From NCBI GenBank assembly GCA_019459525.1, contig JAIBEY010000110.1:1-63767 (forward strand): a stretch of DNA of 63,767 nucleotides, read 5' to 3'. Within the stretch, counting starts at the first letter, position 1, and each line of letters starts with the position of its first letter. The notes under the pieces are model-generated. The model was not told the origin of the DNA, did no database searches, and saw nothing but the letters and a program-made list of their open reading frames with translations. The position numbers were made by a program, and so were the translations under genes. This DNA is from Prolixibacteraceae bacterium. GTDB lineage: Bacteria; Bacteroidota; Bacteroidia; Bacteroidales; Prolixibacteraceae. Shown in pieces: positions 43,229 to 51,777 of the stretch.

Positions 43229-43264
43229 AACTAAAATGTTAGTTGACGAACTAATTACTTAGTT
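43229..43264. promoter_or_regulatory. Second pair of BlaI-type palindromic operators
   Basis: AACTAAAATGTTAGTT (43229-43244) and AACTAATTACTTAGTT (43249-43264) have the same AACTAA/TTAGTT-type arms, and their centres are again exactly 20 bases apart. They lie in the leader of the upstream promoter, 50-85 bases before the ATG, and near a TTTG at 43217. They may act as roadblocks or on a second, weaker promoter. Confidence 0.7.
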
Positions 43265-43312
43265 TCTGGCAAGATTTTTGAGATTTCAAAACAAAATTTA
43301 ACTTGAAATGTG

Positions 43313-43699
43313 ATGAAGGAATTAACCAAGGCTGAGGAACAGATTATGCAGGAATTGTGGACGCTAGAAAAAGCTTTTGTCAAAGAAATTGTCGATAAGC
43401 TTCCAGAGCCAAAACCTGCATACAACACGGTTTCTACCATTATCCGGATTCTGGAAAAGAAAGGATTTGTTGACCATTACGCGTACGGAAAAACACATCA
43501 GTATTTTCCGCTGATCAGTAAGACGGATTACACGAAATCGTACTTCAAAAATTTCCTGAATGGTTATTTCAGCAATTCGTTTCAGGAAATGGTTTCGTTT
43601 TTTGCCAAAGAAGACAAAATGAGCCTCTCAGAACTTGAAGACTTAATCAAGGAAGTAGGAAAAGATTTGGAACCTGAAAATCCATCGACCAATGACTAG
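43313..43699 (+). CDS. BlaI/MecI-family transcriptional repressor
   Basis: The ATG at 43313 follows an in-frame GTG directly; the former gives 128 residues. The winged-helix domain is clear: KELTKAEEQIMQELW, FVKEIVDKLPEPKPAYNTVSTIIRILEKKGFV (split by position) and YGKTHQYFPLIS, the wing. A C-terminal helical dimerisation region carries SFQEMVSFFAKE. BlaI/MecI repressors bind palindromic operators as dimers and are cleaved or released when a cognate BlaR1 senses a signal. The four AACTAA/TTAGTT palindromes upstream are the obvious targets, so autoregulation is expected. The coding end overlaps blaR1-like start by eight bases, which indicates translational coupling. Confidence 0.95.
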   Translation: MKELTKAEEQIMQELWTLEKAFVKEIVDKLPEPKPAYNTVSTIIRILEKKGFVDHYAYGKTHQYFPLISKTDYTKSYFKNFLNGYFSNSFQEMVSFFAKEDKMSLSELEDLIKEVGKDLEPENPSTND

Positions 43700-45140
43700 T
43701 TTTGTAAATTACCTGCTGGAATCCGGAATAAGCCTTAGCCTTTTCGCGCTTGTTTATTTCCTGTTTCTACGGCGTGAAACATTTTTTAATGTCAACCGCT
43801 GGTTTCTGTTGGTTTCTATTGGCTTCTCGGCATTTTTGCCACTGTTGCGTATCCCGTTTTATACGCCGCAGGCAACGGTATTGCAAGAAGTTACGGTAAC
43901 GCCTTATGTGAATTTGCTAAGTTCGGTTACTATTTACGGAGCGGCATTGTCGCAAGGGGCTGAGCAGTTTGTATTGAACTACAGTTTGCTAGGTTATGTG
44001 TATTTAGCAGGTATGGTGTTTTTCGCTGCCATATTCTTTTTCCGGATTTACCAAATCATTCGGTTGATTGCGCAAAACCGGGTTGTTCCGGACGGAAAGA
44101 TAAAGCTGGTTATTCTGGACAAGGAGTTAAGTCCGTTTTCTTTTCTGAATTACATTTTCGTAAGTAAAAACCTTCAGAACACCAAAGGCTGGGAAAAAAT
44201 GCTTGAGCACGAAAAACAGCACATTCAGCAAGGGCATACTTTTGATGTACTTGTTCTTGAATCTATTGCTGTATTTCAGTGGTTTAATCCATTCTTCTGG
44301 ATGTTCAGGCGGGCACTACGCGAAAATCATGAATTTTTGGCCGACCAGGCCGTTATCTCTCACGGAACTGCACCTTCGTGGTACAAGCAGATCCTACTCA
44401 ATCAGTATATTGGTGAACAAATTGTAATTGCCAATAACTTCAATTATTCGTTAATCAAAACCCGTATTCAAATGATTACTAAAATAAAATCCAGAAAAAT
44501 TGCCAATGTAAAATTCCTTGTGGGATTTGTGTTGGCAGCAAGTTTAGTTGCCGTTTTTGCATGTGAGCAAAAAGATTCGGTGAAAACCGAACTGGTGGCA
44601 GGTGAAAAAACGGTGACCTTGGTTGCCGATGGGCATTCGCTCCAGATAAACGGTGATTCGGCAGGAATAGAAAAACTAAGAAGTATTATTGCCGAGTCGG
44701 GCGACTATGAGTTGAATGTGGATGGTGCTACCGGTGAAATGAAATTGACCGGTAAAAACAATAAAGTTGGTGAAATAGTTGCTGTTGCTTATGATGGTCA
44801 GGAAAAATCGGCTAAGGTTGACGAAGAGGTCTTCTTTGTTGTGGATGAAATGCCTGAGTTTCCCGGTGGACAACTTGCATTGCGTCAACATATTGCTCAG
44901 GCTGTAAAGTATCCAGTCAAAGCACAAGAAAATGGTATTCAGGGGAAAGTGTTTGTAACTTTTGTGGTGGCCAAGGATGGTTCGGTGAAAAATGCAAAAG
45001 TTGTGCGTGGTGTCGATCCATCGCTTGACCAGGAAGCGCTGCGTGTTGTGAATAGCTTACCTAAATGGAAACCAGGAAAACACAAAGGTGAGATAGTAGC
45101 AGTATCCTACACCGTTCCGATCAATTTTGTTTTGCAATAA
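43692..45140 (+). CDS. BlaR1-like M56 metallopeptidase with TonB C-terminal domain
   Basis: The 482-residue protein has four predicted membrane helices in the first 280 residues and an M56 zinc site HEKQH (His173, Glu174, His177) in MLEHEKQHIQQGH. In classical BlaR1 the extracellular C-terminus is a penicillin-binding sensor. Here it is replaced: after a helix ending near FACEQ (about 288), a small beta domain (TVTLVADGHSLQIN) and then a TonB_C-like domain (residues about 385-482: FPGGQLALRQHIAQAV, GKVFVTFVVAKDGSV, PINFVLQ). This architecture is common in Bacteroidota antirepressor pairs; the inducer is unknown, and nothing suggests a beta-lactamase. Cleavage of the adjacent BlaI is the likely action, in the inner membrane. 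Confidence 0.93.
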   Translation: MTSFVNYLLESGISLSLFALVYFLFLRRETFFNVNRWFLLVSIGFSAFLPLLRIPFYTPQATVLQEVTVTPYVNLLSSVTIYGAALSQGAEQFVLNYSLLGYVYLAGMVFFAAIFFFRIYQIIRLIAQNRVVPDGKIKLVILDKELSPFSFLNYIFVSKNLQNTKGWEKMLEHEKQHIQQGHTFDVLVLESIAVFQWFNPFFWMFRRALRENHEFLADQAVISHGTAPSWYKQILLNQYIGEQIVIANNFNYSLIKTRIQMITKIKSRKIANVKFLVGFVLAASLVAVFACEQKDSVKTELVAGEKTVTLVADGHSLQINGDSAGIEKLRSIIAESGDYELNVDGATGEMKLTGKNNKVGEIVAVAYDGQEKSAKVDEEVFFVVDEMPEFPGGQLALRQHIAQAVKYPVKAQENGIQGKVFVTFVVAKDGSVKNAKVVRGVDPSLDQEALRVVNSLPKWKPGKHKGEIVAVSYTVPINFVLQ

Positions 45141-45148
45141 GCGTTGTG

Positions 45149-45185
45149 TTAACCCTGTTTGGTCTCCAAAGCCTGGCAGGGTTAA
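45149..45185 (+). terminator. Hairpin between blaR1-like and TPR genes
   Basis: A 9-bp perfect stem TTAACCCTG (45149-45157) / CAGGGTTAA (45177-45185) with an inner TTTGG/CCAAA helix is followed by AT-rich sequence without a clean T-run. It may be a weak terminator, an attenuator or an mRNA processing structure, so the TPR gene may still be partly cotranscribed. Confidence 0.55.
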
Positions 45186-45227
45186 ATAAATTTTGCTCCA
45201 GGAAACAATCATCAAACTCGATAAGTT

Positions 45228-46469
45228 ATGAAACAGAAAACAGTGATCTTCATTTTGCTCCTTCTGCCGTTTCAGTTGTTTGCCCAAACCATCGACGAGC
45301 TTATCCTGAACAAAAAGTACGACAAGGCTTTAGATTATATTTCGGCACAGATCCAGGAAAAACCCGATGCCGGAATCTATTTTAAACAAGCCTTGGTTTA
45401 CAGGGAACTCTCGAATCCGATGCTTGCATCAAAGGCACTTGAAGCCGCCTTGTTTTACGAGCCAAAGAACAGTTTAATCCTGGCAGATTTAGGAGAGAAT
45501 TATGCTTTGCTTGGCAATCAATACCAGTCGGTAGAGTGTTTCCGGCAGGCCGCCTCGCTAAGTCCGGAGAACCTGAGCCTTCAGGCAAAACTTGGCAAAG
45601 CTTATATCAGTATCGATGATTTTCAGCGGGCTTTCCAAACTTTTGAAACCATTTATAGGGTTGATTCCGTTAATCCGTATTTTAACAAGCAATTCGCTTT
45701 TTCAGCATTCCGGACAGGTAAACCCGATTTAGCCATTCGCTTGTATGAAAAAGTGATAGCCGAAAATCCGGGCGATTTTACTTCGCACTTAAACCTGATT
45801 TCGGTATATAAACGTAAGAAAGATGTCGGCCAGGTTTTTAGTTCCGGAAACAGGGCGCTAACCATTTTCCCTAAAAATCCTACTTTGCTGCTCAGGCAGG
45901 CCGATGCCCTTTTCGAGCTGAAGGATTATGAACGGGCAATCGTTCCGTACGAAAGCTATCTTTCTGAAAACGACTCGACTTACGAGGTACTTAAAAATTA
46001 TGGAATAGCTTTATACTTCTTCAAAAAAGAGCAATTGGCTATCCCAATGCTTGAAAAGTGTTACGCTATGGTTCCTGATGATCCTTTTGTGCATTTTTAC
46101 TTGGGTTTAGCGTATAAAAATATGGCCGATTACGAGCGGAGTGCAGAATACCTGCTTGCTGCCATTGCCTGCGCACAGCCCGTATATATGACTGAGATGT
46201 ACCACCATTTAGGGCAGGTTTACGGGAATAACCGCGAATTTGAAAAATCGATTGAAGCCTTGAAAAAAGCTTATGAATTTAATAATGAACGGGTGGAAAT
46301 TTTGTTTGAGATTGCAACCACTTACGAAGAATTTGATTTCAATAAAACGATGGCCTTAAATTATTATTCGAATTATTTGAAGACCGCTGGTGAAAAGGCT
46401 AAAAATGCAAATTATGCCCTGGATCGGCTAAAGAAAATAAAGGAAGATTTGTTTATTGAGAACAAATAG
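45228..46469 (+). CDS. Exported tetratricopeptide-repeat protein
   Basis: The 413-residue protein has a signal peptide (residues 1-17, ending LFAQ). It consists almost wholly of TPR helix pairs: YDKALDYISAQI, PMLASKALEAALFYEPKN, QYQSVECFRQAASLSPENL, DFQRAFQTFETIYRVD, PDLAIRLYEKVIAENPGD, YERAIVPYESYL, EKSIEALKKAYEFN. About nine repeats cover residues 20-390. These form a superhelical protein-binding surface in the periplasm. Its place right behind the BlaI/BlaR1-like pair suggests that it belongs to the same regulated set, but a hairpin lies between them. It has no catalytic motif. Confidence 0.88.
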   Translation: MKQKTVIFILLLLPFQLFAQTIDELILNKKYDKALDYISAQIQEKPDAGIYFKQALVYRELSNPMLASKALEAALFYEPKNSLILADLGENYALLGNQYQSVECFRQAASLSPENLSLQAKLGKAYISIDDFQRAFQTFETIYRVDSVNPYFNKQFAFSAFRTGKPDLAIRLYEKVIAENPGDFTSHLNLISVYKRKKDVGQVFSSGNRALTIFPKNPTLLLRQADALFELKDYERAIVPYESYLSENDSTYEVLKNYGIALYFFKKEQLAIPMLEKCYAMVPDDPFVHFYLGLAYKNMADYERSAEYLLAAIACAQPVYMTEMYHHLGQVYGNNREFEKSIEALKKAYEFNNERVEILFEIATTYEEFDFNKTMALNYYSNYLKTAGEKAKNANYALDRLKKIKEDLFIENK

Positions 46470-46517
46470 CACCTGAAGAGAGCGCTAACAATTTCAGATG
46501 TCAATATTCAGAAAACA

Positions 46518-46560
46518 AAGAGCCCGGAATTTATTGCTTAGGCTTGAATTCCGGGCTCTT
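46518..46560. terminator. Bidirectional terminator between convergent TPR and GH92 genes
   Basis: A perfect 14-bp stem (AAGAGCCCGGAATT at 46518-46531 / AATTCCGGGCTCTT at 46547-46560) with a 15-base loop. T-richness on both sides is limited, but position and symmetry fit termination for both convergent genes. Confidence 0.8.
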
Positions 46561-46566
46561 CCATTA

Positions 46567-48831
46567 TCACTGATTCGATGGTTTTTCAGTATTCGAAAAC
46601 TCCAGTTTACCACCTTTTTTAAGGTCTTCGTGGTTCAGTACAAACCGAATCTCTTTACCATTCAATTCTACCCGGTTAAATGTATTGGTCGCATTGGCAC
46701 CATCAGCTTTAATACTGAATTTTTTGCCGGGATAATAGTCGGGGTTCAGGTGCAGGGTAACTTCGCTGAAAATAGGAGAAGACAGCTGGTATTCGCCATT
46801 TCCGGTAGCAACCGGATAGAACCCGATTGCCGAACATACATACCAGGCTGAAGTTTGTCCCGAATCGTCGTTTCCGGGGATTCCACCATCGTAGGGTGTA
46901 TATTCGGTTTCAAGTATATGTTTAACTTTTCGTTGGGTTTCAACCGGATCGCCCAGGTAATTGTACAGATACGGAATGTGGTGACATGGTTCGTTGGCAT
47001 GCCAGTATTCGCCAGTATCAAAGAGTTCATCCAGTCTGGAACGAACTTCATTTTTATCGCCTATCAGTTCGAATAATCCGGGAATATCTTGAGGCACAAA
47101 CCACAGATGATGCATGGGCGTACCTTCGGTGAGGTATGATGCACGGGCCGTTGGATTGTAATTGCTGCTCCAGGTTCCATCGAGATGTCGGCCACGCATA
47201 CTTTTTGTTTCATTGTCGAACACCAGTTGGTAGTTTCGTCCTCGTTTGGCCAGAATTTCGGCATCTTCTGTCTTTCCATATTTTCGGGCTACTTTAGAAA
47301 GAATATCGTCGGTCATAGCATATTCCAATGTGCGCGAAGTTTGTTCGTTTTGATGAAAAGCATCTTTTACGCTGTCTTCCAATGGAATGTATCCGTTTTC
47401 CAAATAGTATTTCATCGCCCTTCGTCCTTTGCCGTTGATGTAATCGTCGCCTTCCGAAATCTCAAAAGCGTTTTTTCTCATGTATGGCCAGGCCCGGTCG
47501 ATATCAATATCGAAGCCTTTGAGGTAGGCATCGCCCAATGCGGTGTTGGCGTGGTCCCCAATCATGGCCGATGTATAACTGTTCCACATCGGGAAAATGG
47601 GCATCCAGCCTCCCTGCTCAGCCTTCAAAACCAGTGATTTCATCATGTCCTCATATCGCTCAGGGGCAACAAGGCTTACAAGCGGAAGTTGTGCCCGATG
47701 GGTGTCCCATAGCGAAAAGTCATCGTAATACACATGTCCGTCTTCTATTTTCTGAATGTTTTTATTTCCGTCGAAAGCGGGATACGAGCCATCCACATCG
47801 CTGAATGTACGAGGGAAAAGCATGGAATGATAAAGCGCTGTGTAGAATTTGGTGTAGTCCTCAGGTTTTCCGCCTTTTAGTTGAACGGCAGATAGCGATT
47901 TGTTCCAAATTTGTTCGGTTTCCGATTTTGTTTTCTCAAAGTCCCAGTGCGGTATCTCAGCTTCCAGATTCGCACGGGCTGCTTCGATGCTGGTGAACGA
48001 TGTGCCTACTTTAGCCAGGATAATATCGTTTTTCTTTGTTTTGTAAGAAGCATATGCCCCGATATCTGTTTTTCCGGAGATTTCTGTTTGTTTTTCCAGG
48101 TTTTCCATCTGAAAATAGCACCCAAAATCGTTGAATGGACGATTAAATTTGACGACAAAATAGCCACTGAAACCTGCTGGTTGTCCCCACCCCTGGTAAA
48201 TGCGGTGTACGGGATTGTACCCATAAATTTCTTGTTTTTCCGGATCAATTTTAATGTATCCTTGTCCCTCGTCGCTATTGGGCGTAATTAGAATGTGGGC
48301 CTGTTCTTCTTTCAGGTACGAGAACCTGAAAAAACCGGATCGGGCAGTGCCAGTCATTTCTACAAAAGTAAGGTATTCCTGAAGCAAGCACGAATAATAA
48401 GCAGGAGTGGAGGTTTCTCCTTCGTGCGAATAATGCGAAGACCGTTCGTTGGCAAATGTGCGCAGGTAACCGGTTATGGGCATAATGGTAAAGCTTCCGT
48501 AATCCTGGGTGCACGAACCTCCCAGCCAATGCGAACCTCTGAAACCCTGAATTTCTTTTGCGCCGTAATAATAAGGCGAAACACATTTGTATTCCGTATC
48601 TCGGGTCTGCGGAGTCCATTGTGTCATTCCAAACGGGGTTGAGACAGCCGGTGTGGTTTGGCTCCACGATTCGGAATGTTGGTTGTGCCGGGCTCCGCCT
48701 GGGCTCGTCGATTGCCCGGTGCCAATCATCGGATTAACGTATTGAATAAGGTTTTCGTTTTTTTTCTGGCAGGCAAATAGCAGAAACAGAGCTGTAACTA
48801 CCAGCGGTAAGGAAGTTGTAGGTTTAATCAT
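46567..48831 (-). CDS. GH92-family alpha-mannosidase lipoprotein
   Basis: The 754-residue protein has a lipoprotein signal (VVTALFLLFACQ, Cys near residue 21), so likely surface-anchored. GH92 features are abundant: NPMIGTGQSTSPGGARHNQ, TPFGMTQWTPQT, FRGSHWLGGSC, the barrel-flanking YYDDFSLWDTHRAQLPLVSL (split by position), GDHANTALGDAYLKG and the calcium/acid-site EPCHHIPYLYNYLG, ending in PGNDDSGQTSAWYVCSAIGFYP split likewise. GH92 enzymes are Ca-dependent exo-alpha-mannosidases (usually alpha-1,2 or alpha-1,3) acting on high-mannose N-glycans. Together with the sialidase and the DPP4 gene it points to glycoprotein degradation. Monocistronic. Confidence 0.96.
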   Translation of the reverse strand: MIKPTTSLPLVVTALFLLFACQKKNENLIQYVNPMIGTGQSTSPGGARHNQHSESWSQTTPAVSTPFGMTQWTPQTRDTEYKCVSPYYYGAKEIQGFRGSHWLGGSCTQDYGSFTIMPITGYLRTFANERSSHYSHEGETSTPAYYSCLLQEYLTFVEMTGTARSGFFRFSYLKEEQAHILITPNSDEGQGYIKIDPEKQEIYGYNPVHRIYQGWGQPAGFSGYFVVKFNRPFNDFGCYFQMENLEKQTEISGKTDIGAYASYKTKKNDIILAKVGTSFTSIEAARANLEAEIPHWDFEKTKSETEQIWNKSLSAVQLKGGKPEDYTKFYTALYHSMLFPRTFSDVDGSYPAFDGNKNIQKIEDGHVYYDDFSLWDTHRAQLPLVSLVAPERYEDMMKSLVLKAEQGGWMPIFPMWNSYTSAMIGDHANTALGDAYLKGFDIDIDRAWPYMRKNAFEISEGDDYINGKGRRAMKYYLENGYIPLEDSVKDAFHQNEQTSRTLEYAMTDDILSKVARKYGKTEDAEILAKRGRNYQLVFDNETKSMRGRHLDGTWSSNYNPTARASYLTEGTPMHHLWFVPQDIPGLFELIGDKNEVRSRLDELFDTGEYWHANEPCHHIPYLYNYLGDPVETQRKVKHILETEYTPYDGGIPGNDDSGQTSAWYVCSAIGFYPVATGNGEYQLSSPIFSEVTLHLNPDYYPGKKFSIKADGANATNTFNRVELNGKEIRFVLNHEDLKKGGKLEFSNTEKPSNQ

Positions 48832-49065
48832 GAGTCATTCGTTTTCAAGCTTTAAGGATTGGCAGCCTGTAAAGCACTTGTTTGTGTGGCTTAAAAATAG
48901 CTGATTTCTTTTATCCGGCAAGCTAAAAAGTGAATGGCGTTGGTATTCGCTTTTTTTTATTTCCTGTGCACCAGTCCTGCGTTGGTTGATTTAATATTTT
49001 GGGCTTTAGTATTTGAAATACATTTACTTCAGCTAAAAGAAACAATTAACGAAAAACAAGAAAAC

Positions 49066-49557
49066 ATGAAAACAAAACTTTCAATTCTGACTCTGGGTCT
49101 GCTTCTGGTCTTTTTTGTAAGCCAGGCAAAAGAAAAAAGCACTTCACTTATTAGTGGGCAATCATTGACCGAATTCGGTCAATACACCATCAGCAATTCG
49201 ACTAAAGAACTTACCGCTGGCGGTGATGCATTAAAAACGTATGAACTGACCTACTCGAACATTGATACGCCAGTTCTTATAGGCGTTCAAAAGACTAAAA
49301 AATGTATGAACTTTATTGTACGTACAGGTAATTTTGAGGTGGAGTACGTGTGCAAAAATCATGTGTTTGGAGTAAAACGCATCAGTCGCGAATACCAGAC
49401 TGTTAAAGCAGAAGTGGTTAATGCAATGATGGATAACGCCCAATTCTACACACAACGAATTATTTCCCAGAATCCGAAAACTGAAGAAGAATTACTTGGC
49501 CTTATTGCCTGTTACTTTCCATCGTTGATTAAAGATGACTATCTGGCAAAAATCTGA
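49066..49557 (+). CDS. Small exported protein of unknown function
   Basis: The ATG at 49066 starts a clean signal peptide (MKTKLSILTLGLLLVFFVSQAK), giving 163 residues; a longer in-frame extension to 48934 codes for implausible sequence and is rejected. The mature part is a compact, Cys-containing domain (KKCMNFIVRTGNFEVEYVCKNHVFGVKRISREYQ, split by position) with two Cys that could form a disulfide, followed by helices. I recognise no family. It is divergent from the GH92 gene, and ends 73 bases before a perfect terminator hairpin. Confidence 0.75.
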   Translation: MKTKLSILTLGLLLVFFVSQAKEKSTSLISGQSLTEFGQYTISNSTKELTAGGDALKTYELTYSNIDTPVLIGVQKTKKCMNFIVRTGNFEVEYVCKNHVFGVKRISREYQTVKAEVVNAMMDNAQFYTQRIISQNPKTEEELLGLIACYFPSLIKDDYLAKI

Positions 49558-49629
49558 TGTCTGTGGAATGCTGACTTTAGGGTCAATTTTAGTGTCTCTG
49601 TTAACTTATGCGAATGGTTTTTATTTGGG

Positions 49630-49662
49630 ATCACGGTCAAATTTGACCGTGATTTTTTTTTT
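49630..49662 (+). terminator. Perfect-palindrome terminator after the small exported protein
   Basis: A 24-bp perfect palindrome (arms ATCACGGTCAAA / TTTGACCGTGAT) is followed by a T-run to about 49662. It is an intrinsic terminator for the gene ending at 49557. Confidence 0.88.
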
Positions 49663-49731
49663 GCACAGTCCATGTCAGAATTCGATTTTCAATATCCTTA
49701 AATATGGGGTGGCATTTTGTAATCGAACGAA

Positions 49732-49739
49732 TATTTTTG
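49732..49739 (+). promoter_or_regulatory. -7 element of the esterase operon
   Basis: TATTTTTG matches TAnnTTTG, 56 bases before the ATG at 49795. A TTTG lies only 12 bases upstream, so the -33 element is not at the ideal spacing. Confidence 0.5.
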
Positions 49740-49794
49740 GTACTCATGCTTTAATCATTTCCCATTTTTACACTAAAGAATAAACTATAGACTT

Positions 49795-50967
49795 ATGAAA
49801 ACACGCATTCTTTTTGCCTTTATTATGATGGCTTTTATTAGCCTTGAAGCCAATGCACAACAAGCTTTGTGGGGCGCACCGGGCATTGTTTCCCCTGAAG
49901 TAAAAGAAGATCGTACGGTAACTTTCCGTTTTCAGGCACCTGAAGCCAAAGAAGTAAAGATTTCAGGCGACTGGATGCCTGCTCAGGGATGGACTCCCGG
50001 TTCAGAAGTTATGACAAAAGACGATAAAGGTGTGTGGAGTTATACGACCAATGCTCTTGAGTCGGATCTTTACAGCTATTCTTTTTTAGTTGATGGGACT
50101 AAAACCACCGATCCGAACAATGTTTACCTGATTCGTGATGTGGCAACGGTTGTTAATGTGTTTATAGTCGGAGGCGGAAAGGCCGATTTATACCAGGTAA
50201 ATAAAGTACCCCATGGATCGGTAACCCGCCGTTGGTACGATTCTCCGGGAAACGACAAAACCCGCCGCATAACTATTTATACTCCTGCCGGATATGAAAC
50301 CAGTCGCGAAAAATATCCGGTGCTATACTTGTTGCACGGAATGGGTGGCGACGAAGAAGCCTGGATTGCGCTGGGGCGCACCGCTCAGATTCTTGACAAC
50401 CTGATTGCCCAGGGAAAAGCCAAACCAATGATTGTAGTAATGACCAATGGAAACGTGGCTCAGGAAGCGGCTCCCGGTGAATCGAGTTTGGGTATGTATA
50501 AACCAAGCTTTCAGTTGCCCAATACCATGGACGGAAAATTTGAGGAAACTTTTGGTGATGTTATCCAGTTTGTAGAGGGCAATTATCGGGTAATTGCCGA
50601 GAAAAAAGGACGAGCTATTGCCGGGCTTTCTATGGGTGGATATCATTCATTGCATATCTCCAGATTTTATCCCAATACATTCGATTATGTTGGATTATTC
50701 TCGGCTGCCATAATTCCTGATGCAAAAATGACTTCGAAAGTTTATGCCGACTTTGATGAAACCCTGAAAAAGCAGATGCAGAACGGCTATAAACTTTATT
50801 GGATTGGGATTGGTAAAACTGATTTTTTATTCAAGTTTAACGAGGAATACCGTGCCAAGCTGGATGGAATGGGGATGAAATATACCTATGTTGAAACGGA
50901 AGGGGGCCATACCTGGACCAACTGGCGGGTTTATTTGTCGCAATATGTTCCTTTACTCTTTAAATAG
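49795..50967 (+). CDS. Exported alpha/beta-hydrolase esterase with CBM48-like N-terminal domain
   Basis: The 390-residue protein has a signal peptide (residues 1-21, ending NAQ). Residues 22-120 are a beta-sandwich resembling the CBM48/E-set domain (EDRTVTFRFQAPEAKEVKISGDW split by position, GVWSYTTNALESDLYSYSFLVDG likewise) seen with carbohydrate esterases. The esterase domain carries LYLLHGMGGDE, the nucleophile Ser in AGLSMGGYHS, and EGGHTWTNWR with the catalytic His. This is the family 1 carbohydrate-esterase/feruloyl- or xylan-ester pattern. First of three adjacent exported genes with an EEP hydrolase (7 bases) and a sugar isomerase-like protein (49 bases), so operon transcription is likely. 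Confidence 0.9.
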   Translation: MKTRILFAFIMMAFISLEANAQQALWGAPGIVSPEVKEDRTVTFRFQAPEAKEVKISGDWMPAQGWTPGSEVMTKDDKGVWSYTTNALESDLYSYSFLVDGTKTTDPNNVYLIRDVATVVNVFIVGGGKADLYQVNKVPHGSVTRRWYDSPGNDKTRRITIYTPAGYETSREKYPVLYLLHGMGGDEEAWIALGRTAQILDNLIAQGKAKPMIVVMTNGNVAQEAAPGESSLGMYKPSFQLPNTMDGKFEETFGDVIQFVEGNYRVIAEKKGRAIAGLSMGGYHSLHISRFYPNTFDYVGLFSAAIIPDAKMTSKVYADFDETLKKQMQNGYKLYWIGIGKTDFLFKFNEEYRAKLDGMGMKYTYVETEGGHTWTNWRVYLSQYVPLLFK

Positions 50968-50973
50968 TTTTTC

Positions 50974-51729
50974 ATGAGAAAATTCATTTGGTTATGGGCC
51001 GTAATGCTGTTCGGCGGTTATGCTTCGGCACAACAGACCGATACGCTGAAGATTCTTACTTATAATGTTCGCAACTGCAAAGGATTGGATAATGTTACCG
51101 ATTACAGCCGGGTTGCAAAAATAATAAGCCGCATTCATGCTGATTTTGTAGCCCTTCAGGAGCTCGATAGTGCGACCGAACGTAGTAACAGGGTAGTTGT
51201 TCTCGACGAGCTTGCCCGCCAAACCGGGATGGCTGCTGTTTATCGGGCTTCAATAAACTACCAGGGAGGCAAGTACGGTATTGGCATTTTAACCCGCGAA
51301 AAACCATTGCGCACTGATGCTATTGCACTTCCGGGGAAAGAAGAAAAACGAAGTGCATTGGTTGTAGAAATGAAAGATTACATCTTTTGCTGTACCCATT
51401 TTTCCTTAACATCTGAAGATCGGATTAAATCGGTTGAGATGATCAATCAGTTAACTGCTGGATTTGTAAAGCCGGTTTTCTTTGCCGGCGATTTAAATGC
51501 AGAGCCCGATTCTCCTGAAATGACAAAGCTTGCCGAAGACTGGCAAATACTGAATCAGGTCACCCAGCCAACGATTCCGGCAGATAAGCCAACGAAGTGT
51601 ATCGATTTTGTGACGGTAAAAAAGAATAAGGATTTTCGGTTTGATGTACTAAAAAGCGTTGTGGAAAATGAACCTGTAGCCTCGGATCATTTACCTGTTT
51701 GGGTGCAGGTAATGGTACTTTCTAAGTAA
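50974..51729 (+). CDS. Exported endonuclease/exonuclease/phosphatase-family protein
   Basis: The 251-residue protein has a signal peptide (residues 1-19, ending ASAQ). The EEP fold's catalytic blocks appear in order: LTYNVRNC (Asn), FVALQELD (Glu), FFAGDLNAEPDS (Asp, Asn), and SDHLPVW (Asp-His). EEP members cut phosphodiesters in nucleic acids, sphingomyelin or inositol phosphates. As an exported protein in a carbohydrate cluster, a phospholipid or phosphosugar diester is as likely as DNA. It begins seven bases after the esterase stop, so is coupled to it. Confidence 0.9.
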   Translation: MRKFIWLWAVMLFGGYASAQQTDTLKILTYNVRNCKGLDNVTDYSRVAKIISRIHADFVALQELDSATERSNRVVVLDELARQTGMAAVYRASINYQGGKYGIGILTREKPLRTDAIALPGKEEKRSALVVEMKDYIFCCTHFSLTSEDRIKSVEMINQLTAGFVKPVFFAGDLNAEPDSPEMTKLAEDWQILNQVTQPTIPADKPTKCIDFVTVKKNKDFRFDVLKSVVENEPVASDHLPVWVQVMVLSK

Positions 51730-51777
51730 ATTTTTTCTAGTTTTGCCTACCTTTAAATCGATAAAACTAATATTTCC

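Noticed and set aside
48934-49065. Upstream extension of the small exported protein (from 48934)
   Set aside because: The added 44 residues form a second hydrophobic stretch unlike a leader, while the ATG at 49066 opens a clean signal peptide.
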